Shown one piece after another: positions 5,776 through 10,199 of a DNA stretch of 10,199 nucleotides. The stretch spans positions 1 to 10,199 of the forward strand of contig DHKK01000129.1 in assembly GCA_002404795.1 (NCBI GenBank), written 5' to 3'. A program made the position numbers and the translations under genes. Origin of the DNA: Clostridiales bacterium UBA4696 (lineage in GTDB: Bacteria; Bacillota; Clostridia; Oscillospirales; Oscillospiraceae). The notes under the pieces are model-generated. The model was not told the DNA's origin. It saw nothing but the letters and a program-made list of their open reading frames with translations, and ran no database searches. The stretch's first letter is position 1, and each line of letters begins with the position of its first letter.

Positions 5776-6751
5776 CGCCCACGCGGTGGCAGGCGACGAA
5801 ATGGCCGGCGGAGACCTCCTGGAAATCCGGCATGCTTTCGGCGCATTTGTCGCACGCGTACGGGCAGCGGGTGCGGAAGGGGCAGCCGCTCGGCGCGTTC
5901 AGCGGGCTCGGGATATCGCCGGAGAGCACGATGCGCTGGTTGGCGCGGGCGATCTTCGGGTCCGGGACCGGGACGGCGGACAGAAGCGACTTGGAATACG
6001 GGTGCAGGGGATGGTCATAGATCTCGTTGGCGTCGGCCAGCTCGACCATCTTGCCGAGGTACATGACGGCGATGCGGTCGGAGATATGGCGCACGACCAG
6101 CAGATCATGGGCGATGAACAGATAGGTCAGGCCGAATTTCTCCTGCAGGTCGGCGAACATGTTGATGACCTGTGCCTGGATGGACACGTCCAGCGCGGAG
6201 ACCGGCTCGTCACAGACGATGAAGTCCGGGTTGACCGCGAGCGCGCGGGCGATGCCGATGCGCTGGCGCTGGCCGCCGGAAAATTCGTGGGCGTAGCGGG
6301 CGGCATGCTCAGAGTTGAGGCCGACATAGCTCATGAGCTCGAGAATGCGTTCCTGCCGAACAGGCTTGCTGGGATAGAGCTTATGCACGTCCAGCGGCTC
6401 GCCGATGATGTCGGCGACGGTCATGCGGGGGTTAAGGGAGGAATAGGGATCCTGGAAGACCATGGAGGCCTTGTTGCGGAAGGCCTGGATATCGGCCTTG
6501 GTCTGGATCTTTTTGCCCTTGTAGAGGACTTCGCCGCCGGTGGGCTTGTACAGGTGCAGGATGGTGCGGCCGACGGTCGTCTTGCCGCAGCCGGACTCGC
6601 CGACCAGACCCAGCGTCTCGCCGGGCTGGATGGCAAAGCTCACGTTGTCGACGGCCTTGAGCGGCTTCGTCCGGAACATGCCCATGTTGATATTAAAATA
6701 CTCTTTGAGATTGCGTACTTCGACGATCGGCTGTGCAGCTTCGTTTTTCAT
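5765..6751 (-). CDS. oppF: Peptide ABC transporter ATP-binding protein (OppF/DppF type)
   Basis: This 328-residue protein is one of two cytoplasmic ATPase subunits that power peptide import. It has Walker A GESGCGKT (51-58), Q-loop Gln100 in VFQDPYSSLNP, signature FSGGQ (157-161), Walker B IVCDE (178-182), D-loop SALD (185-188) and H-loop His215. The C-terminal oligopeptide-transporter extension carries Cys290, Cys296, Cys303 and Cys321 plus Cys300. Such cysteines bind a [4Fe-4S] cluster in some studied relatives, so one is possible here. Its ATG overlaps the stop of oppD by 4 bp (ATGA, 6748-6751), implying translational coupling; its own ribosome binding site is weak. The length fits OppF/DppF. 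Whether the system is Opp or Dpp cannot be decided from sequence. Confidence 0.95.
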   Translation of the reverse strand: MKNEAAQPIVEVRNLKEYFNINMGMFRTKPLKAVDNVSFAIQPGETLGLVGESGCGKTTVGRTILHLYKPTGGEVLYKGKKIQTKADIQAFRNKASMVFQDPYSSLNPRMTVADIIGEPLDVHKLYPSKPVRQERILELMSYVGLNSEHAARYAHEFSGGQRQRIGIARALAVNPDFIVCDEPVSALDVSIQAQVINMFADLQEKFGLTYLFIAHDLLVVRHISDRIAVMYLGKMVELADANEIYDHPLHPYSKSLLSAVPVPDPKIARANQRIVLSGDIPSPLNAPSGCPFRTRCPYACDKCAESMPDFQEVSAGHFVACHRVGEIN

Positions 6752-7782
6752 GCGTCGGCACCGTCCTTCCGTTCCGCGTCCCCGCCTTCGGCAAGCTCAA
6801 TGCTGCCGTCCTCGAGGCCCTTTTTGACGTTCATCCAGCACGAGGCCAGATGATCCTCGTTGATCCGCATCCGTTCGGCGCGTTCGCGCAGGCAGATCTT
6901 CATGGCCGCCTCACACCGCGGGGCGAACGGGCAGCCGGCGGGCATATTCAGAAGGTCGATCGGCGTGCCGTGGATCGGCTCGAGCTTCTCGCCGACGTTG
7001 CTGGCCGAGGGGATCGAGCGCAGGAGGCCCTTGGTGTATTCGTGGCAGGGATTGTAGAAGATCTCATCCGCCGTGCCCTGCTCACAGATGGAGCCGGCGT
7101 ACATGACGATGACCTCGTCGCACATCTGGGCTACGACGCCAAGATCGTGCGTGATGAGGATGATCGCCATGCCGAGCTCCTTCTGTAAGGACTTCATGAG
7201 GTCCAGGATCTGTGCCTGGATGGTGACGTCGAGCGCGGTGGTGGGCTCGTCGGCGATCAGGATATCGGGCTCGCAGGCCAGCGCCATGGCGATCATGACG
7301 CGCTGGCGCATGCCGCCGGAGAATTCATAGGGATACTGCTTCATACGCTTTTCCGGCTCGTTGACATTGACGAGGCGGAGCATCTCGACCGCGCGGTCCC
7401 ACGCCTGCTTGCGGTTGCGGTCGGTGTGCAGGGTGATGGCCTCCATCAGCTGGTGGCCGATGGTGTAGGTCGGGTTGAGGGAGGTCATCGGATCCTGGAA
7501 GATGATCGAGACCTTGTTGCCGCGCACGTGCTTCATCACGTCCTCGCCCGCGCCGACGAGCTCCTGCCCGTCGAGCTTGATGGAGCCGGAGACGATCCTG
7601 CCCGTGGAGGCGAGGATCTGCATGATGGAATACGCGGTCACGGATTTGCCGGAGCCGGATTCGCCGACGATGCCGAGCACCTTGCCCTTGTCAAGGAAGA
7701 AGGACACGCCGTTGACGGCCTTGACCTCGCCCGCGTCGGTGAAAAAGGAGGTATGGAGATCCTGTACTTCAAGTAAAGACAT
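6748..7782 (-). CDS. oppD: Peptide ABC transporter ATP-binding protein (OppD/DppD type)
   Basis: This 344-residue protein is the partner ATPase of OppF. It has Walker A GESGSGKS (40-47), Q-loop Gln96 in IIFQDPMTSLNP, signature FSGGM (154-158), Walker B ILIADE (174-179), D-loop TALD (182-185) and H-loop His212. The C-terminal family extension contains CPFAPRC (284-290) with Cys297 and Cys315, again a possible [4Fe-4S] site. After about residue 316 a charged tail (to 344) follows that is not part of the conserved core. A strong GGAGG (7790-7794) sits 7 nt before the ATG, 16 bp after the permease gene oppC. The tail end overlaps the oppF start. Membership is certain; peptide size preference is not readable. 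Confidence 0.95.
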   Translation of the reverse strand: MSLLEVQDLHTSFFTDAGEVKAVNGVSFFLDKGKVLGIVGESGSGKSVTAYSIMQILASTGRIVSGSIKLDGQELVGAGEDVMKHVRGNKVSIIFQDPMTSLNPTYTIGHQLMEAITLHTDRNRKQAWDRAVEMLRLVNVNEPEKRMKQYPYEFSGGMRQRVMIAMALACEPDILIADEPTTALDVTIQAQILDLMKSLQKELGMAIILITHDLGVVAQMCDEVIVMYAGSICEQGTADEIFYNPCHEYTKGLLRSIPSASNVGEKLEPIHGTPIDLLNMPAGCPFAPRCEAAMKICLRERAERMRINEDHLASCWMNVKKGLEDGSIELAEGGDAERKDGADA

Positions 7783-7798
7783 GCTGCTTCCTCCTTCC

Positions 7799-8860
7799 TT
7801 AACCGTTGAGCTTCGGGTCGAATGCGTCGCGCAGACCGTCGCCGAATAGGTTGAGCGAGAGCACGATGAGCGAGATGACGAGCGCCGGGATGACCATGCG
7901 GTAAGGGTAGGAGGTCAGACCGTTGAGCGCGTCGGACGCCAGCGAGCCCAGCGACGGCATCGGCGCGTTGACGCCGAGACCGAGGTAGGACAGAAAGCTC
8001 TCGGTAAAGATCGCGTTCGGGATCTGCAGAGCCGTGGAGATGAAGATCACGCTCATGCAGTTGGGCACCAGATGGCGGGTGATGATCCAGCGGCCCTTGG
8101 CGCCGGTCGCCTGTGCGGCGAGGACGTATTCCTGCTCACGCAGGGACAGGATCTGGCCGCGGATAAGTCTTGCCATCGAGACCCAGTAGAGGACGGCGAA
8201 GACGATGAAGAGGCTGATGATGTTGCTGCCGATCTTGGCCAGCGGCGTGCCGTCGAGCTTGTCGCCGATCGAGACCTTCAGGACGGTGGCGAGCAGGATG
8301 ACCATCAGCGTATCGGGCAGGGAGTAGATGATATCGACGATGCGCATGATGATGAGGTCGACCTTGCCGCCGCAGTAGCCTGCGATGGAGCCGACCGTCA
8401 TGCCGATGATCAGCACGATGAGGCTCGCGAAGAAGCCGACGGCGAGGGAAATGCGCGTGCCGTAGACGACGCGGATGAAGTAGTCGCGCCCGGCGGAGTC
8501 GGTGCCGAAGACATGCGGGAAGACCTTTTCGCCCTCCTCGATGCGCTTGAGCTCGGTCTTGCCGTACTCGAAGGGAGCGAGGTTATTGAACGAGGCGTCG
8601 ACGGGCTTGCCGGGACGCACGCCCAGCTGCTGGTCGTAGGAGTACGGCCAGAAGGCGGGGATGAGGATGGCCGAAAGCGTGATGATGGCCACGACGATCA
8701 GGCTCACGAGCGCGACCTTGTTCCTGCACAGGCGTTTGACGCCATCTTTGAAGAACGTGGTGGACGGGCGCATCTGGACGATGTAGGACTTTTCCTCGTC
8801 GGTGGCGGGAATGAAGTCATCCATGTTGACATGGAGGGTGAATCTGTGTTTCTTATCCAT
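7799..8860 (-). CDS. oppC: Peptide ABC transporter permease (OppC/DppC type)
   Basis: This 353-residue integral membrane protein is one of two permease subunits forming the peptide channel. A cytoplasmic N-terminus (1-47) of the OppC_N kind leads to the first helix (about 48-70). An external loop rich in charged residues (75-118) follows, then FGTDSAGRD (118-126), a conserved entry to the BPD_transp_1 domain. Further helices lie near 136-160, 175-197, 212-232, 268-292 and 321-341. The EAA loop that contacts the ATPases is EYVLAAQATGAKG (244-256) followed by HLVPN (263-267). GGAGG (8868-8872) lies 7 nt before the ATG and starts right at the end of oppB, with only 12 bp between genes. Length and order match the family. 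Confidence 0.95.
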   Translation of the reverse strand: MDKKHRFTLHVNMDDFIPATDEEKSYIVQMRPSTTFFKDGVKRLCRNKVALVSLIVVAIITLSAILIPAFWPYSYDQQLGVRPGKPVDASFNNLAPFEYGKTELKRIEEGEKVFPHVFGTDSAGRDYFIRVVYGTRISLAVGFFASLIVLIIGMTVGSIAGYCGGKVDLIIMRIVDIIYSLPDTLMVILLATVLKVSIGDKLDGTPLAKIGSNIISLFIVFAVLYWVSMARLIRGQILSLREQEYVLAAQATGAKGRWIITRHLVPNCMSVIFISTALQIPNAIFTESFLSYLGLGVNAPMPSLGSLASDALNGLTSYPYRMVIPALVISLIVLSLNLFGDGLRDAFDPKLNG

Positions 8861-8872
8861 GCTCGCGCCTCC

Positions 8873-9805
8873 TTAGTCCAGTTCGATCCGCGGGTCGACG
8901 ATCTTGTACAGAAGGTCGGACACGAGGTTCATAATAATAATGAGACAGGCCAGAATGATGGTCGTGCCCATGATGAGCGGGTAATCACGGCCGGTGATGC
9001 TGTTGACGAACGCGCGGCCGATGCCGGGCACGGCGAAGATCTGCTCGACGACGATGGAGCCGGTGACGATGTAGGCGAGCATCGGCCCGAAGTAGGTGAT
9101 GACCGGGATCAGCGAGTTTTTGAGCGCGTGGCCGAAGATGACCTTGAAGCCCGGCACGCCCTTGGCCCGGGCGGTGCGAATGTAGTCCTGCCCGAGCACG
9201 TCGAGCATCGACGAGCGGGTCAGACGCGTGATGTAGGCCATCGGGTAGAGGCCGAGCGTGACGACCGGCAGGATCAGGCCGTTTTTCTGCGCGCCGTTGG
9301 CCGGCAGAAGATGCAGGGAAACGGCGAATATGGTCAGGAGCAAAGCGCCCGCAATGAACGAGGGCATGGAGACGAAGGCGGTGGTGATGACCATGATGAC
9401 CTTATCGATGACCTTGTTGCGCCGCAGCGCTGCGACCGCGCCGAGCACGATGCCCACAACGAGCGCGCCGAAAGCGGCGATGACGCCGAGCTTGGCCGAG
9501 ACCTTCATGCCGTCGGCGATGATGTCGATGACCTGACGGCCGCGCTGCTTGAGCGAGGGGCCAAAGTCAAAGCGCAGGACGATATCACCGAGATAGGTAA
9601 AATACTGCTCCAGGACCGGTTTGTCAAGTCCGTATTTGGCCTCCATGGCGGCCTGCACCGCGGGAGTCGTCGCCTTTTCGCCGACGAACGGGCCGCCCGG
9701 GACGGCGTGCATGACGAAGAAGGTGATCGTGATCACGACCCAGATCGTCAGGATCGCCAGACCGATTCGTTTGAGAACGTAAAACAGCGTCTTGGAATTC
9801 ATCAT
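8873..9805 (-). CDS. oppB: Peptide ABC transporter permease (OppB/DppB type)
   Basis: This 310-residue integral membrane protein is the first gene of the operon and the partner of OppC. It has an N-terminal helix (about 12-34) followed by the family-typical HAVPGGPF (33-40) and an extracytoplasmic loop. Helices lie near 103-125, 135-160, 175-195, 232-256 and 278-300. The EAA loop is DYIRTARAKGVPG (207-219) followed by HALKNSLIPV (226-235). Two ATGs in tandem (9805 and 9802) could start it. The only upstream purine stretch (GGGAT near 9808-9812) is better spaced for the ATG at 9802, so the true protein may be one residue shorter. Its leader follows a strong promoter at 9888-9916. Family length is normal (about 305-335). 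Confidence 0.94.
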   Translation of the reverse strand: MMNSKTLFYVLKRIGLAILTIWVVITITFFVMHAVPGGPFVGEKATTPAVQAAMEAKYGLDKPVLEQYFTYLGDIVLRFDFGPSLKQRGRQVIDIIADGMKVSAKLGVIAAFGALVVGIVLGAVAALRRNKVIDKVIMVITTAFVSMPSFIAGALLLTIFAVSLHLLPANGAQKNGLILPVVTLGLYPMAYITRLTRSSMLDVLGQDYIRTARAKGVPGFKVIFGHALKNSLIPVITYFGPMLAYIVTGSIVVEQIFAVPGIGRAFVNSITGRDYPLIMGTTIILACLIIIMNLVSDLLYKIVDPRIELD

Positions 9806-9887
9806 TCATCCCACTTTCAAAGACTGGAAACTGTCGCTTGCAGAAAGACAAGTGCTTTTCCTGTATTCGCTGGAGTATTGTTATGAT

Positions 9888-9916
9888 ACTATAAATGATT
9901 AAAGCGGAAAAATCAA
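9888..9916 (-). promoter_or_regulatory. Promoter of the peptide transporter operon
   Basis: On the minus strand TTGATT (9911-9916) and TATAGT (9888-9893) are 17 bp apart. A/T tracts just upstream of the -35 (about 9920-9955) look like an UP element. The predicted start near 9881 gives a leader of about 75 nt before oppB. It is the only strong promoter found ahead of the five genes. Confidence 0.75.
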
Positions 9917-9976
9917 TCGGAAATTTTTAAAAAATGAAATTTTTTGCGTTATTCCCTGCAAAATTCAGCGATTTAA

Positions 9977-10005
9977 TTGACAGAACATTAAAAATTACAC
10001 AAAAT
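9977..10005 (+). promoter_or_regulatory. Possible rightward promoter, divergent from the peptide operon
   Basis: A perfect TTGACA (9977-9982) is followed after 17 bp by CAAAAT (10000-10005), a fair -10 with 4 of 6 matches, in AT-rich DNA. Transcription would start near 10012 and run off the window. No confident gene is seen downstream inside the window. Confidence 0.45.
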
Positions 10006-10008
10006 ACC

Positions 10009-10181
10009 TGCCGACAAGGGCGGAGCCTGCGGCAATGTGCACAGTTTTGCGGTTTTTGCTCTGCGGCTCGCAAAACGTGCGCGCGCTGCGGGCAGATGTG
10101 CGGACTGGGCGGTCGGTTTTTCCGCCCCGCCGCCCGCCAGAGCAGTTTTCTGCAGGAAACAGAGGAAAAAGCTGCAGAAAA
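10009..10181. other. Non-coding stretch with successive inverted repeats
   Basis: No convincing gene lies between oppB and the window end. The stretch holds four inverted repeats: TGCCG/CGGCA (10009-10013, 10030-10034); GCAC-a-GTTTTGCG/CGCAAAACGTGC (10039-10051, 10069-10080), 12 bp with one bulged A; GGGCGG/CCGCCC (about 10118-10138); and TTTTCTGCAG/CTGCAGAAAA (10146-10155, 10172-10181), a perfect 10-bp dyad with a 16-bp spacer. None is followed by a T run on either strand, so they are not simple terminators. They could be a structured leader or RNA behind the promoter at 9977, or protein binding sites. Confidence 0.4.
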
Positions 10182-10199
10182 AAGGCTCCCCTCCCAGGG

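Noticed and set aside
8072..9886. 604-codon open frame on the plus strand across both permease genes
   Set aside because: It runs through two clear permease genes and their gap; the translation is Asp/Glu/Arg/Ala-rich with no motif.
10035..10199. Open plus-strand frame from ATG 10035 running off the window end (55 codons)
   Set aside because: No properly spaced ribosome binding site, composition unlike a protein (Arg/Pro/Gly-rich), and it overlaps strong inverted repeats; a partial gene cannot be excluded without more sequence.
10178..10199. A-run followed by GGCTCCCC at the window end, resembling the left half of a terminator or dispersed repeat
   Set aside because: The matching right arm would lie beyond the window, so it cannot be tested here.

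Overview
The window looks like a chromosomal segment of a GC-rich, anaerobic Gram-positive gut bacterium of the Clostridia, most like Oscillospiraceae. This is inferred from strong AGGAGG-type ribosome binding sites, a lipoprotein peptide receptor with a Ser/Thr/Asp-rich linker, compact sigma-A-type promoters, GC-rich coding DNA next to AT-rich promoters, and a small DUF6110-like protein beside a heavy-metal P-type ATPase. No RNA gene, mobile element, phage gene or CRISPR array was found.

Left part (1-1200): a FucA-like class II aldolase (minus strand) and a FucU-like sugar mutarotase (plus strand) are divergently transcribed from a 94-bp gap. The aldolase has a near-consensus promoter whose -35 box lies in the loop of a GC-rich dyad. 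The pair suggests handling of L-fucose or another deoxy sugar, but no isomerase or kinase is present here. A strong two-way terminator at 1162-1199 separates fucU from the convergent ATPase gene.

Middle part (1208-3740): a P1B-type metal ATPase follows an 86-residue membrane-anchored protein (DUF6110-like) on the minus strand. The small gene has a clear extended -10 promoter with repeats around it. A textbook intrinsic terminator lies between the small gene and the ATPase, immediately before the ATPase ribosome binding site, so ATPase expression probably depends on readthrough or controlled termination. The ATPase has an N-terminal HMA-like domain without CxxC and the membrane motif S-C-A-L-K-L in place of CPC, so its metal cannot be assigned by the usual rules.

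Right part (3775-9916): a complete peptide ABC transporter operon on the minus strand, in transcription order permease B, permease C, ATPase D, ATPase F, lipoprotein receptor. Gene gaps are 12 bp, 16 bp, a 4-bp overlap and 52 bp. It has one good promoter (9888-9916) and one good terminator (3775-3806). Its product would import oligo- or dipeptides.

The last ~390 bp (9806-10199) hold the operon promoter and, beyond it, a non-coding stretch with a possible rightward promoter and several inverted repeats. This may be the leader of a gene beyond the window or a structured RNA. The two observations most worth following are the ATPase/small-protein unit with its internal terminator and this right-edge structured region.
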